DNA of 64,000 bases from Malus domestica (lineage: Eukaryota; Streptophyta; Magnoliopsida; Rosales; Rosaceae). Below the pieces are notes generated by a model. The model had not been told where the DNA came from, did no database searches, and was given only the letters and a program-made list of their open reading frames with translations. This document shows, piece after piece, positions 46,560 through 58,860 of this stretch. The DNA lies in the NCBI RefSeq assembly GCF_042453785.1, contig NC_091665.1, positions 24,829,501 through 24,893,500 of the forward strand. The letters run 5' to 3'. The position numbers were made by a program, and so were the translations under genes. The first letter of the stretch is position 1; every line of letters starts with the position of its first letter.

Positions 46560-47248
46560 AGTAACAAGTACTCAAAGATTTATGCTAGTTGTAAGTTTTG
46601 TAAACTGCAGGTTTAATATGAATAATTAGTAATCCAGTATGATTAAAGAGGAGCATATGGATATAGTGTTTAAACACTCAACATTTAGGATGCACAAGTG
46701 AAAGATGGAAAAAATATGAGATTCAACCGCAAAAGAGTGGATGTAATTAGCTAGTGTGTTTTTCTTGGGATTTCTAGCATCTACAAATATATGTTGAAAG
46801 CTTGGGATTTCTCACACACACATGTGTGTGTATATATAGACATAATGGCCTTTATGGAGAGGGAAAACTTTTTTTTTTCTTTCAAAAAATGGAGATTAGT
46901 TATGGGACCTATTCCACGTTGAACTTTAACAATCCAAGCTGTCTATTTTTTTTATCTCCCGATTCATAGATCATCCATGCAAAAATTCAATTCAGTTTGA
47001 AACCATTTACCTATTTAATTGTTATAATGAAATTTCAATGTTTCTTAGAACATTGTGTTTGTCAATTTCTTTGAACTTAACCAAATGACTCAATTTTTTC
47101 CAATTTGCCTAATATTTTGCAAGAATGATCGTGCACCTTGAAAAATAGATGGTTCGGATTATTGAAGTTCGATGTCGTGTGAGCCCTAAACAATCCCCAT
47201 TTAAAACAAAAGGATGTGGAGTCCTTCCCTTAAAGGCTTTGTGTGTGT
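46560..47248. other. upstream region of the O-methyltransferase gene
   Basis: AT-rich; the promoter should lie here, but I cannot point to a reliable TATA box. No other gene seen. Confidence 0.45.
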
Positions 47249-47257
47249 ATATATATA

Positions 47258-48248
47258 GGGATAGGATCAAGGGACAAAGATTTTGACGAAAATTTTTACA
47301 CTCTTTTGTAGCCTTTAGATCTTATAAGATCCAACAATCTTGATTCATAGTGATTTCGAGGATTTAAAAATTAAATGACATGGATGATAATGTAGATTAT
47401 AACTAATATGGAAAACGCTAATTTAATTTAAAAGGAATATCAAATAATAATAAAATTGAAATATAAATAATCAAACTTTGAAATATCTAATGTAAAAAAT
47501 AAAAATAAAAAAATAAAATGAAAATTCCATTTCCATCTTTGTCGAAGAGGTCTGCAACTTCTAGATGAAAAGTCTTTCTTTCCTTCAAACAAAGAACCCT
47601 AATTACATAAAAAACATGATACCATGCAGAAAGAATTTTACTTTGAGAATAATTTAGGGTTTTGTTTTGAGTTTAAGCACCCTAATCCTAGGCTAGCAAC
47701 TCAATCATTTTGCCACCTCCATAGCAAAACCCTATCGAGCCAAGCATTGAAAATTTCTGCAGCCACAAACTCATCAACCATTCATTGTGCATCATATTAA
47801 AAAAGAAAGTGAAATCCAGGAGTCAAGATTGAAGATTTAGAATTTAGGGTTTTGTTCTAAGAAGATTCAAGACACTGATAGCTTGATTTGTTGTAGTATG
47901 CATCAAAATTTCGTATCAATCGAATTAGAGTATCTCAAGTAATGAAGGTGCAAGAACATCGATTTGTCTCCTCACCTTTCTTGGGTATTCTTCACTGTGG
48001 GTTTCATATTCTTTTTTTTTATCAGTTCAAATGAAATTTTTACTTTTCAATTTTATTGTATTAGATATTTCTGTTTAATTTAAATTAATGTTTTTCTTAT
48101 TGGTTATTATCCACATAATTATCCAAGTCATTAATGTTTAAAAATCTCCACATCACTCTTAATCTAGACCATTGAATGGTATAAAATCTAAAAGCTATAA
48201 AGGAGTGTAAAAATGTTTGTCAAAATGTTTGTCCCTTGATCATATCCC
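47258..48248. mobile_element. Mutator-type MITE
   Basis: Long inverted repeats: GGGATAGGATCAAGGGACAA on the left and GGGATATGATCAAGGGACAA from the right, continuing through TTTTACACTC. The 9-bp TSD is ATATATATA (47249-47257) and ATATATATT (48249-48257). The core is AT-rich and non-coding. Confidence 0.78.
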
Positions 48249-48284
48249 ATATATATTACATCCAAAGGTTCAGGCTGAATTGAA

Positions 48285-48440
48285 TTTTTGCAAATATTTT
48301 TACACTCCTTTTTAACCATTAGATTTTATAACATCCAAAGGTCTTGATTAAATGTGATTAGAATGTTTTTAAACATTAAATGACATGAATTATAACTAAT
48401 TAAAAAATAAGAATGTTAAATGAATATCAAATAATTAAAA
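48285..48440. repeat. second partial arm of the same MITE family
   Basis: ATTTTTACACTCCTTTTTAACC and the following AAATGACATGAATTATAACT repeat, in the same orientation, the left-arm sequence of the element at 47258. It is probably a truncated neighbour copy. Confidence 0.6.
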
Positions 48441-48720
48441 TAATAAAACAATTAAAAATATCATCTAACTTAAGGTACTGGCCAAGAATGAGGTGAAAAA
48501 AAATTTTCAGCACCTTCAATAAATATTGTTCTCATTCGTTTGATACATAATTTCAAAAAAAATATTAAGTTATCGCTCGATCTCTTGAATTATTTGTTAG
48601 GTAAACAAAATGAAATTCTAGACCCTAAATCTTCACTCTTGGTATATTTGGGTGATAAATTAGGTTGTACAAAAATCCCAATTCATTACGTGGAGAAACA
48701 TGTATTAAATATTGTAGATT

Positions 48721-48946
48721 ATGTATACACATTATACGCATATAATACACGCATACGCACACATTACACATTATATGTTTGTGAACTGTGGGGTAGCTTT
48801 GGTTCATTGCATGGAGAAAATGTGTCAAATATACACATTAGATGTATATAATACACGCATACGCATACGCACACATTACACATTAATTATATGTTTGCGA
48901 ATTGGGGTAGCTTTGGTTCATTGCATGGAGAAAATGTGTCAAATAT
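48721..48946. repeat. about 113-bp tandem duplication
   Basis: Two successive units share ATAATACACGCATACGCA and GGTAGCTTTGGTTCATTGCA plus TGGAGAAAATGTGTCAAATA. The open frames over them are probably incidental. Confidence 0.85.
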
Positions 48947-48959
48947 TGTAGATTATCTG

Positions 48960-49898
48960 CCATATTCAATGGGATCTCTGCAAGATTCAACAACCCTAGA
49001 TGTACAATGTCAGACATCCATTTGCTGTTTGGTTGCAAGGATTTTGTCTTAATATCAGACGGGCTGGGCAAATGTGCAAACCCGATTAGCCGGGGTTGAT
49101 AGAAAAATCCGAATTCGGAAAGCGAGCCAAAATTAAAAATAAAATAATTAAAGAGAAGCTGAAAGTGAAGATAAATTCCTTTTATAGAAATAAATCATAA
49201 TTCTTTACAGAGTTAAAATAAATAAATAATTAAACTTCTAGTATCACATTTGATCCGATCTTATCTCGTCTATCATTTTGATTGTCTAGTTCGTAAATAT
49301 GCATAACAATAGAGGGCTGAATTTTTAACAGCTCAGTAAAAACATAACCTTATCATAATAAATTGACAATACTAAATTAAGTGTCATGACATCATACAAT
49401 CAGGTATCAAATCATCAGCGATAACAATGCATGAATACAATGCAAAACACCTTAACTATACTCGTTAATCTGTAAACCAAACACCCATAGCTCAGACGTC
49501 CCATTATGTACTTATACAAACTAACCTCACAACTCAATCATCCCAATTTCTCTTTTGTTAGTCGTCTTGCCTAAACTCTTTGTTGCTATTCCCGAATTAC
49601 CCTGAAAAAACTGTCATTATGGACTCGCTTGAGATCTGGCACGTGTTGAAATTTTAAGTGGTATTTCAAAACACAAATTCTCATCTCACACTACCTTTGT
49701 TGTTTATATTTGTTTTAATTCATAATTACATTTGACTCTTTAATTTAATTTCCTTTTGGTATTAATTCATTTATAATCTTTGTTGACCGTACCTTTAGAA
49801 ATAACTTTCTAGGTTGAATTCTTATACTACACATTCAATGCATTTGACATCAGATCTTTTATATGTTTGTTTTGATTCCAATCTTACTTAATTGGACC
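48960..49898. other. unclassified AT-rich DNA
   Basis: Nothing gene-like. It forms the left flank of the large hAT-like element. Confidence 0.45.
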
Positions 49899-50280
49899 GT
49901 TTGGACTAGGCCTGGTTGAATTCTTATAGGACATTACACGACACGAAATTAATAGATGTTTGGGTCGACGTGATAACGAATAGGGTCATTATCGGGTAAT
50001 CCGATAAGTACCTATTAAGATAACGGGTTGATTCGGGTATACACATGGATAACACGATACACAATAAGCAAAATATTAATTTTATAATTTTATAACCCTA
50101 AAAAATACTATAATTATATATATATATATATATTAAATTAACTATAATAATTGTAATAATTATACCCCCAAAATATTAACTATAATAATTATATATATAT
50201 ATATAATTTTAAATTAAATTTTATACCCCTAAAAACTATAATAATTATACGTACAAAATAAATAGATTTAAATCTACTTA

Positions 50281-50355
<75 letters not shown>

Positions 50356-52093
50356 ATTGAACTTGATGGGATACGAATTATATGAAACTAATTTCAACGA
50401 TTCAACCGTCAAATCACGATTTAACGGTTATTTTAACTTCTATTTTGATGATTTTTTACAGCTACACTCCTTGACCATATATGAATATAATGAATGAATT
50501 CGATCTTCAATTTAAAATATTTACACTAGTGGATACCACAAAATATTATATTATACTTAATGGAAGTATGAATAAACTCTTAAGTGTTAGTGATCTATTG
50601 TTTTGATGGGATACGCATTCTACGAAACTAGTTTCAACGATCCAACCGTCAAACATGTTTGTATATACTTCGAGATCGCATATGCCAAAAATTGAAAAAA
50701 ACAAACATTTAGAGATTAAGTAACCAAACAAAACTTTTCGACGGTTATAAAACGAAAAATCACGATTTAACGGTTATTTTAATTCCGATTTTCATGATTT
50801 TTTTACAGCTGCACTTTTTGACACTATATGAATACAATGAATGAATTCAATCTTCAATTTAAAATATTTACACTATTGGATACCACAAAATCTTATGTTA
50901 TACTTAATGAAAGTATGAATAAATTTGTAAGTGTTAGTGAATCTATTGTTTTGATGGGATACGCATTCTACGAAACTAGTTTCAACGATCCAACTGTCAA
51001 ACATGTTGGTATATACTTCGAGATCACATACACCAAAAATTGCAAAAAACAAACATATAGAGATCAAGTAACAGGACAAAACCATTTGACAGTTATAAAA
51101 AGAAAAATCACGATTTAACGGTTATTTTAACTCCGATTTTGATGATTTTTTACAACTACACTCCTTGACCCTATATGAATATAATGAATGAATTCGATCT
51201 TCAATTTAAAATATTTACACCAGTGGATACCACAAAATCTTATGTTATACTTAATGAAAGTATGAATAAACTCTTTAGTGTTAGTGAATCTATTGTTTTG
51301 ATGGGATACGCATTCTACAAAGCTAGTTTCAACGATCCAACCGTCAAACATGTTTGTATATTCTTCGAGATCGCATACACCAAAAATTGTAAAAAACAAA
51401 CATTCAGAGATCAAGTAACAGAACAAAACTTGTCGACGGTTATAAAAAGAAAAATCACGATTTAACGGTTATTTTAACTCCGATTTTGATGTTTCTTTAC
51501 AGTTACACTTCTTGACCCTATATGAATACAATGAATGAATTCGATCTTCAATTTAAAATATTTACACTAGTGGATACCACAAAATCTTATGTTATACTTA
51601 ATGAAATTATGAATAAACTCTTAAATGTTAGTAAATCTATTGTTTTGATGGGATACGCATTCTACGAAACTAGTTTCAACGATCCAACCGTCAAATATGT
51701 TTGTATATATTTCGAGATCACATACGCAAAAAATATCAAAAAACAAACATTCAGAAATCAAGTAACGGACAAAACGTTTCGACAGTTATAAAAAGAAAAA
51801 TCACGATTTAACGGTTATTTTAACTCCGATTTTGATGATTTTTTATAGCTACACTCCTTGACCCTATATGAATACAATGAATGAATTTGATCTTTAATTT
51901 AAAATATTTACACTAGTGGATACCACAAAATCTTATGTTATACTTAATGAAAGTATGAAAAACTCTCAAGTGTTAGTGAATTTATTGTTTTGATGGGATA
52001 CGCATTCTACAAAACTAGTTTCAGCGATCCAACTGTCAAACATGTTTGTATATACTTCGAGATCGCATACGCCAAAAATTGCAAAAAAAAAAA

Positions 52094-52450
52094 GGGTAAA
52101 AGACTGTTTACTACCCTTATGTTTCATGGTTTTCAACATTTAGTACATCAAGTTTTTTTCGTCTCAGAGTCATACCTAAAGTGTAAATTTTGGGACAATC
52201 TCATACATCCGTTAGTCAAACTGTTAAATTTGCCGTTAATTGTGACGTGGCGCCCATGTGGACAATGACTGGGCGCCACGTGTCAGCCACGTTTTTTTTT
52301 TCTTTCTTCTTTTCTTCTTCTTCTTCCACCCGACTGCAACATTTTTTTTTCCTTCCTCCTTCTCCTTCCTTCCCCTTCTTCTCCTTCTTCCTTCTCTTCC
52401 TCCGAATCTGGGGAAGTTTTTTTTTTCTTCCTCCTTCTTCCTCCTTCTTC

Positions 52451-52481
<31 letters not shown>

Positions 52482-53761
52482 CGAATCTACCCAGATTCGG
52501 TTTTTTTTTTTTCTTCTTCTTCCTCCGAATCTGCCCAGATTCGGTTTTTTTTTTTTTTTTTTTTTTTTTTTTGAGGAAGAGGAAGAAGAAGGAGGAAGAA
52601 GAAGAAGGAAGGAAGAAAAGAAAAGAAAAAAGTTGCAGTCGAAGGATATAGAAGAAGAAAGAAGAAGAAAGAAGAAAAAAAAAAAAGCCGAATCTGGGTA
52701 GATTCGGAGGAAGAAGAAGAAGAGGAAGGAAGAAGGAGGAAGGAGGAAGGAGAAGGAAGAAGGAGGAAGAAGGAGGAAGAAGAAGAAAAAAAAAAAAAAA
52801 AAAAAAAACTTCCCTAGATTCGGAGGAAGAAGAAGAAAAAGAAGAAGAAGAAGAAAAAGAAGGAGAAGGGGAAGGAAGAAGGGGAAGGAAGAAGGAAGAA
52901 GGAAGAAGGAAGAAGGAGGAAGAAGAAGAAAGAAGGAAAAAAAAAAAAAAACGAATCTGGGCAGATTCGGAGGAAGAAGAAGAAGGAATAAGGAGGAAGG
53001 AGAAGGAAGCAGGAAAAAAAAAATTCCCCAGATTCGGAGGAAGAAAAAGGAGAAGGAGAAGGAAGAAGAAGGAAGAAGGAGAAGAAGGGGAAGGAAGAAG
53101 GAGAAGGAGGAAGGAAAAAAAAAAGTTTGCAGTCGAGTGGAAGAAGAAGAAGAAGAAGAAAGAAGAAGAAGAAAGAGAAAAAAAAAATCCCCAGATTCGG
53201 AGGAAGAAAAAGGAGAAGGAGAAGGAGAAGGAAGAAGAAGGAAGAAGGAGAAGAAGGGGAATGAAGAAGGAGGAAGGAAGAAGGAGAAGGAGGAAGAAAA
53301 AAAAAAGTTTGCAGTCGGGTGGAAGAAGAAGAAGAAGAAGAAGAAGAAAGAAGAAAGAAGAAGAAGAAAGAGAAAAAAAAAAATCCCCAGATTCGGAGGA
53401 AGAAAAAGGAGAAGGAGAAGGAAGAAGAAGGAAGAAGGAGAAGAAGGGGAAGGAAGAAGGAGGAAGGAAGAAGGAGAAGGAGGAAGAAAAAAAAAAAAGT
53501 TTGCAGTCGGGTGGAAGAAGAAGAAGAAGAAGAAGAAGAAGAAAGAAAGAAAGAAAAAAAAAACGTGGCTGACACGTGGCGCCACGTCATTGTCCACATG
53601 GACGCCACGTCACAATTAACAGTAAATTTAACAGTTTGACTAACGGATGTATGAGACTGTCCCAAAATTTACACTTTAGGTATGACTCTGAGACGAAAAA
53701 AACTTGATGTACTAAATGTTGAAAACCATGAAACATGAGGGTAGTAAACAGTCTTTTACCC
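52094..53761. mobile_element. MULE-like element with giant homopurine/homopyrimidine arms
   Basis: Inverted ends of about 220 bp start GGGTAAAAGACTGTTTACTA on both sides and run through CACGTGTCAGCCACG. A 9-bp TSD of A residues (52085-52093 and 53762-53770) fits Mutator. The core, about 1.25 kb, has a TTC/TCC-rich part (about 52300-52560) and a long GAA/GGA-rich part (about 52565-53560), punctuated by AGATTCGGAGGAAGAAG and GCAGTCG motifs. Lys/Glu- or Phe/Ser-rich frames here are not genes. Confidence 0.88.
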
Positions 53762-54021
53762 AAAAAAAAACATATAAAGATCAAGTAACGGGACAAAACT
53801 TTCGACCGTTATAAAAAGAAAAATCACGATTTAACGGTTATTTTAACTTCGATTTTGATGATTTTTTACAGCTACACTCCTTGACCTTATATGAATACAA
53901 TGAATGAATTCGATCTTCAATTTAAAATATTTACATTTATGTTATACTTAATGAAATTATGAATAAACTTTTAAATGTTAGTGAATCTATTGTTTTGATG
54001 GGATACGCATTTTACGAAAGA

Positions 54022-55410
54022 GAGCAATCAGTCAGCACTTGGAATCAAGCTTCTAGTCAGGAACTGACTGCCTGGAACCCCTTGCCTGATTACTTACTTG
54101 GCATTGCTCTCGAGTACTCATCTTCAACATCTTATGCTTCCAGAGAAGATACCACATCTGCCTGAGGAACAGATAGGGCAAGTAAGAAGGATACAAGGAA
54201 GCATGTGGAGACAAGCGTAACATAACATGTGCCGATACATCCACTACTTTGTCAATACCAAAAGTATCCCATATCATCAGGGTCGAACGTACTCTAGATT
54301 TGATGGACTTGTTTTGACCCTCAAATTCTTGAGTCAGCCTTATACTCTGGAGGAAACCAGAAAACCCTCCAGCCCAGTTCAAAAATAAGCATGTGGAAAG
54401 TTACTTCTTCAAAAGAAAAAGTATCTCATATCATCTCTTCTCCATTTGCTTCTGCTTATCCTTGGTGTTATTTACGACACAAAGAGAAGGAGAACAATCA
54501 ACCGGAAGCCGAAGTCGAACCTTTGATCCAGGTTGCTTGCTTGGAAGTCTGATTGCTTACCTTGTCTGTTACCTCATTCAGCAAATCTCCTAGCTCGGCG
54601 ACTTGGGGGACTCTTACTATAGGGTTTGTATCGCACTTGACCAAGCTCGAAACTACAAGTAAGCTTCAAGTGAAATTGATACATTACCTTGTGCATCTTC
54701 ATCGGTTAAAGATACCATTCCTGGATGGAGGAAAAGTACTTCCAGAGAAGATGCCACATCTACATATGAGACAGATAAGGCAAGTGAAAATGATACCACA
54801 CTTCGGTACTTAGAAGTTTCGTGATTACTCAATGGCTTGGATCTTGCAAGTCCCCAACCGAGGAGTTTCCCTCACTCGAGAACTTAGGGGAGCACTGTTT
54901 GTACCATACTTGGCCAATCCCGAAACTATTGAGCATCGGTCAACGTTATACCGTCAAGGACTCAGAAGAGTTTCCTTCTAACCAGGAGGCCAATCACAGT
55001 GCGACACGTGTCGACATCAGAAGCCAATCATAACGCAACATGTGTTAACATCAGAAGCCAATCACAACACAACACGTGTCAATGTCAGAATAAAACTAGA
55101 AACTCTCTTCTATAAATAGAGATCATTCTCTCATAATATTTCCTAATGTCATTTGTACTAAATCATTCACTAGTACTCACTAAAGGATAGTTTGAACCCA
55201 TGTACTTGTGTAAACCCTTCACAATTAATGAGAACTCCTCTACTCCGTGGACGTAGCCAATCTGGGTGAACCACGTACATCTTGTGTTTGCTTCCTTGTC
55301 TCTATCCATTTGCATACTTATCTACACTAGTGACCGGAGCAATCTAGTGAAGGTCACAAACTTAACACTTTATGTTATACCAAAGTCCTCACTGATTTTG
55401 TGCATCAACA
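54022..55410 (+). mobile_element. 3' part of the LTR element, with complete LTR
   Basis: From 54022 the internal sequence runs as the reverse complement of about 1540-2320 of the copy A segment. It ends in a purine tract (TTAGGGGAG at about 54884) followed by an LTR, 54896-55410, TGTTTGTACC...TGCATCAACA. The LTR has a TATA box CTATAAATAG at about 55111 and the GTGAACCACGTACATC stretch at about 55270. It sits inside a unit of the 347-bp array. The 5' part is missing and no TSD is seen. It fixes the LTR orientation for the segments in copies A and B. Confidence 0.75.
54970..55090 (+). promoter_or_regulatory. triplicated CCAAT/ACGTG motif in LTR U3
   Basis: GCCAATCACA/GCCAATCATA followed by CACGTGTC or ACATGTGT occurs three times at about 33-bp spacing, directly before the TATA box. 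This is a plausible enhancer of the LTR promoter; the binding role is inferred from motif type. Confidence 0.5.
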
Positions 55411-55905
55411 CAATGAATGAATTCAATCTTCAATTTAAAATATTTACACTAATGGATACCACAAAATCTTATGTTATACTTAATGAAAGTGCGAATAAAC
55501 TCTTAAGTGTTAATGAATCTATTGTTTTGATGGGATACATTCTACGAAACTTGTTTCAACGATCCAACCGTCAAACATGTTTGTATATACTTCGAGATCG
55601 CATATGCCAAAAATTGTAAAAAACAAACATTCAGAGATCAAGTAACGAGACAAAACTTTTCGACGGTTATAAAACTAAAAATCAAGATTTAACGGTTATT
55701 TTAACTCTGATTTTGATGATTTTTTATAGCTACACTCCTTGACCCTATATGAATACAATGAATGAATTCGATCTTCAATTTAAAAAATTACACTAGTGGA
55801 TACCACAAAATTTATGTTATACTTAATGAAAGTATGAATAAACTATAATAATTATATATATTAATTTAACAATTTTATACCCCTAAAAACTAAAATAATT
55901 ATATA

Positions 55906-55954
<49 letters not shown>

Positions 55955-56217
55955 TTATGTGTTTTAATGTTTTGAAGTAATATTTATGTGGCAAAGTGTA
56001 GTATGTGCAAATTTAAGAAAAAATATATTTTTCTTAACGGGTCATAACGGATCATAACGGGTCAAGTCACTTTACTCGTTGGGTAAAGTGACCCGACCTG
56101 TTAAGGACCTGTTAAGATAACAGGTGTGACACGACACGACCCGTTAAGATAACAAGTGTTACACGAAAATAACACGAACACGACAGACACGACCCGTTTG
56201 CCAGGTCTAGTTTGGAC

Positions 56218-56879
56218 ATGGCATTAGAATTGGTTTTTACTTACTGTTATTTTCAAGTTAGATGAGAACAAAATCCTTCAGTTACATGAATTTGGTTTTA
56301 ACGTATTGGTTAACTGTGATTTGAATAAATAACGTTGCAATCATTTGATTTAATTTGTTTTCATTGCCATGATTGTACACAGGTTTTTGGGGCTCAGACT
56401 TTACTATATATGGGCAGCCGTGAGTCTTTTTTGGGATCATATATACAAGATCATCATCTCTATTACCTAATCGAATCCCTCTGTTTTCTAAGTGTGGCTA
56501 TATCATTCAATTGTTTTGTACCAATGGAAAAATTGAGTTATTTATTTGATTCAAGTGTGGCAAGTGTACGTTTACAATGATCATAGGTTGTTATATCTTG
56601 AAGAATAGGGTGCCATAACTTGTATTACACCGAGACATTGTCTCTGCGAGACGAAATCTACTCTTAGGGACAGTAAACTAACATGCCTCAACCTAAAATC
56701 TTGTTTTAATAACTATCTATGAAGAAAGATTTCTACATTACAAAAGATAAGTATTTTGTTGTTATTAGATTAGTTTGATCTATTTTATTATTTTGATGCG
56801 AAACAATATTTACTAATATATTTATCTTATATGATTTATTGTAGGAGAAGTAGCATTCAAATCACCTATATTTCCAACA
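56218..56879. other. unclassified AT-rich DNA
   Basis: An open frame at 56335-56580 has no known motif. I see nothing else between the two hAT-like elements. Confidence 0.45.
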
Positions 56880-57016
56880 ATCTTAAGTAGGGCTGGGTTT
56901 GGTTCTTATCGGTTCAGTTTTTTGCCAAAACCGAAACCAAACCGAAATTTCGGTTCAGTTCGGTTCGGCCCATATTTTTTTTGGTTCGGTTTTTTTTTCG
57001 GTTCGGGTTTTGTTTC

Positions 57017-57019
<3 letters not shown>

Positions 57020-57061
<42 letters not shown>
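57020..57061. repeat. poly(T) tract
   Basis: About 42 T residues in the left arm of the Pack-hAT element. Confidence 0.95.
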
Positions 57062-57592
57062 CCTCCAAAAAATGCAAAACAACCACAACATAAGATAGAA
57101 ATAGAAAATATGACATGTTTCCATCTCTCCAGGACGGTTTTTCAATATTCATGAGGGAAGTTACTACTTACTAATTAATCTAAAAACATAAAGTCTCATA
57201 AAACTAAAAGTCTTCAAAAAATGAAAATAAACATTTAAAGTCCAACTAGAAATAGAATCAATCATCAATCAAGTTTAAGTCTTCAAAAAGTCCAAATTAA
57301 ACATCAAAGTTTAAGTCTTCAAAAAGTCCAAATTTAAACATCACACAAGTCAAATAAACCTTCAAGGTTTCATCACTTCATGTTTTGCACAAATAAAATC
57401 TTCCAAGTCTTCAAGCTCAAGCTCAACGCATAGGCGGCTTAGGAGGCAACATAGCACCTTTCTTTGAGCTTTCCCTTGCCATTTCTACATACAAATAAAA
57501 AAAAAAAAAGAACATGATGTAAAGCAAGCGTGCAAAGAAGGAAACAAAGAATAAAGCTGGATATGAGCAAACTGTAAAATGCTATAACTTAC

Positions 57593-58860
57593 AGGACTAT
57601 ATCCATATGCCGAGGAGCATAATGTCCACCACCTAATCCAAGAAGAATTTTATTCTTATCCTTCTCCCTAGATCGCCAATAATATAGAAAATGAAGTTAG
57701 AGAAGCATCAAACTTTGGTTAAAATTGCAAACAAAGACATGAGCTTTTCAAGAAAATCAATATACCCGTTCCAGTTTCCAACAGCAGCTCCTCCTCCAAG
57801 CCCAAGTCCTTCCCAAACCAACTGCAAGAACAGAAATTGCCACCAATTTACTCTCATGAGTTGTTTATTCTATTATTTTTTTAAGATCAGGGAAAACTAG
57901 AAACATTACGAAGAGGAAAGTATTTATTCAACAATAGGACGTATCAATGACTCTTGCTCAAATGATTGAAATGGTTAACTGTGTACTTAACTAGAGCAAT
58001 AACTTGTGCTGCATCCTGCCTTTTCCAGTACTCATCTGTACTGCCTATATCAACCAGAAGGAACAAATAAAAAAAAACAAAGAAACCCTCAAGTGCATGG
58101 TAAAAAATACGAAAAACCATGTCATATGCCGAAACTTCAGACCGAGCAGTTACAACAATAGAAATAGCAGAAGCAGTAAACTTTACCCTTTGAACGAAAT
58201 AAATCAATTCTACGAACTGATCATCAAAAGGTATAAAAAAAATGTTCATAAGATTACTAAAAACGCATTGGAGGAAAGTAAAAATTCATGCCGCGCAATG
58301 GAAATATGTATAATTTTCCCTTCCAACAAAAAGAACAAATAGCATCATGCAATGTAATTCCAGAATGAAAAGCATAAGAGCAACGGGGTTCATCAAAAAC
58401 TCACCAATCTCTACGAACATAGTGGGCGTATTCGTTACCGGTCCATGATGCGTACCCTCCAATGTAATCCACATTCAAACATACACAACGGTATAAATTA
58501 TGAACACACAGACTCAGACTCACACACACACATTTACACACACATTTACACAAACATATGACGAGCATTAAAAACGGAGATCAAGAGAGTGAGAAGGAAA
58601 CCTCGAACTCAGGAACCATGTTGTGGGCTTGGGCAAGCTTCCTCAGGTGCCTGAGCCAGGGTCCAATGCTGGGGCTCGGCGGCGCAGCCCAACCCGGCTT
58701 CCCGCCTTGCGGCCCAGCCTCGCCTTCACTCAGATGAGGGATTCCGATCGGGTGTGCCGTCAGTGCCGGCCGGTTGGAGACGGCGGTGTGTTTGCTCAGG
58801 AATATCACTGGGAAGGAAGAAGACGAAGCGGAAGAGCGGCGGAGCTGGGAGGAGATGGTC
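57593..58860 (-). pseudogene. captured gene fragment, D-aminoacyl-tRNA deacylase (GEK1/DTD2 type)
   Basis: The intact enzyme, known in Arabidopsis as GEKO1, removes D-amino acids and aldehyde adducts from tRNA. Five exons are legible on the minus strand: up to 58602 (IFLSKHTAVSNRPALTAHPI ... LAQAHNMVPEFE), 58468-58405 (ITLEGTHHGPVTNTPTMFVEIG), 58044-57992 (STDEYWKRQDAAQVIAL), 57821-57766 (LVWEGLGLGGGAAVGNW) and 57667-57593 (GLGGGHYAPRHMDIV). The last contains the family's GGGHYAPRH motif. Phases fit across introns. The N terminus lacks an in-frame ATG (an in-frame TAG lies just upstream), the acceptor before the second exon reads TGTGG instead of AG, and the C-terminal third is absent. It therefore cannot give a working enzyme. 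Confidence 0.87.

Larger units (their letters stand above)
50360..55850. repeat. 347-bp tandem repeat array, interrupted twice
   Basis: Unit landmarks CACGATTTAACGGTTATTTT recur near 50760, 51107, 51455, 51802, 53826 and 55680. The first four intervals are 347 bp, and removing the MULE (1677 bp with TSD) restores the period up to 53826. Each unit holds a 90-96 codon open frame (NTMNEFDLQFKIFT, then GYAFYETSFNDPTVKHVCIY), a different length in each copy. About seven full or partial units remain. Confidence 0.9.
49907..56209. mobile_element. 6.3 kb hAT-like element filled with a tandem repeat
   Basis: The ends are TAGGCCTGG and, inverted, TAGACCTGGC. A perfect 8-bp TSD GTTTGGAC lies at 49899-49906 and 56210-56217. 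The arms (about 49930-50090 and 56030-56200) are inverted and rich in ACGACACG and AACGGGT, as in the 35.2 kb element. Inside are two (AT)n tracts (about 50285-50352 and 55905-55950) that bracket a 347-bp tandem array. No transposase is present. Confidence 0.82.

Noticed and set aside
50828-51791. Repeated 89-96 codon frames (NTMNEFDLQFKIFT type), possibly a small gene family.
   Set aside because: Each lies in one unit of the 347-bp satellite and the lengths vary with random stops; 347 is not a multiple of 3, so no continuous protein could result.
52190-53665. Long open frames (up to 453 codons) rich in Phe/Ser/Leu or Lys/Glu/Arg.
   Set aside because: They are translations of the GAA/TTC-type simple repeats in the MULE core, open in several frames on both strands, with no domain.
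57593-58860. A resident functional GEK1 gene.
   Set aside because: There is no start codon, one splice acceptor is lost, the C-terminal third is absent, and transposon ends with a perfect TSD surround it.
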